Of a stretch of DNA of 13,857 bases, positions 13,852-13,857 are shown one piece after another. The translations under genes and the position numbers were made by a program. Below the pieces are notes generated by a model. The model saw only the letters and a program-made list of their open reading frames with translations, was not told where the DNA came from and searched no databases. How positions within the stretch are numbered: position 1 is the stretch's first letter; each line of letters begins with the position of its first letter. The stretch lies in contig JBEKUI010000190.1 of assembly GCA_049515175.1 (NCBI GenBank), positions 1-13,857 on the forward strand. The letters are read 5' to 3'. This stretch comes from JACQNR01 sp049515175 (lineage in GTDB: Bacteria; Acidobacteriota; Terriglobia; UBA7540).

Positions 13852-13857
13852 ATCCTG

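Overview
The window looks like chromosomal DNA of a GC-rich soil-type bacterium, most probably Acidobacteriota (Solibacter/Bryobacter-like). The pointers are a very large outer-membrane receptor with an N-terminal carboxypeptidase-regulatory (Cna-B-like) domain and TonB plug, a Tat-exported Gfo/Idh/MocA oxidoreductase, a long TPR protein, a DPP-IV-type peptidase, and a Ser/Thr-kinase fragment in the style common in that phylum. This assignment is inference from gene style; no rRNA is present.

Left part (1-7290), orderly and all on the minus strand. A Cna-B/TonB-dependent receptor (3828-7151) has a strong sigma70-type promoter (7261-7288) and is followed by a secreted TPR protein (2161-3630), a Tat-signal Gfo/Idh/MocA oxidoreductase (618-1979, with a perfect TATAAT upstream), and a gamma-glutamylcyclotransferase-like protein (534 to the window edge). 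The last gene has no stop codon inside the window and is easily missed. A hairpin and a 13-bp direct repeat separate the last two genes.

Middle part (7325-12594), a scrapyard of broken genes around an IS1380-family insertion sequence (about 9471-11290). Reading left to right: the C-terminal 87 residues of an RluA-type pseudouridine synthase (minus); a DPP-IV peptidase with intact catalytic residues whose N-terminus has been replaced by insertion-sequence DNA (minus); the insertion sequence with its transposase (minus); a 16-codon fragment of a Ser/Thr kinase including its DFG motif (plus); the N-terminal two thirds of a family-20-type glycosidase, broken at both ends (minus); and the last 64 codons of an FAD-dependent amine oxidase-like protein (plus). 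The two flanks of the insertion sequence come from different genes and show no target duplication, which suggests recombination between copies rather than a simple insertion. The insertion sequence carries a duplicated 26-bp end and a transposase leader whose start codon lies inside a long-range inverted repeat.

Right part (12622-13857). An exported amidohydrolase-2 family metal hydrolase (GTG start, strong ribosome binding site) is preceded by AT-rich repeated motifs.

The receptor, TPR protein, oxidoreductase and peptidase fit a lifestyle of taking up and breaking down complex organic matter, but no single pathway is evident. I saw no CRISPR array, tRNA, rRNA, phage or defence system. The most unusual material is the insertion-sequence leader architecture and the mosaic of gene fragments.
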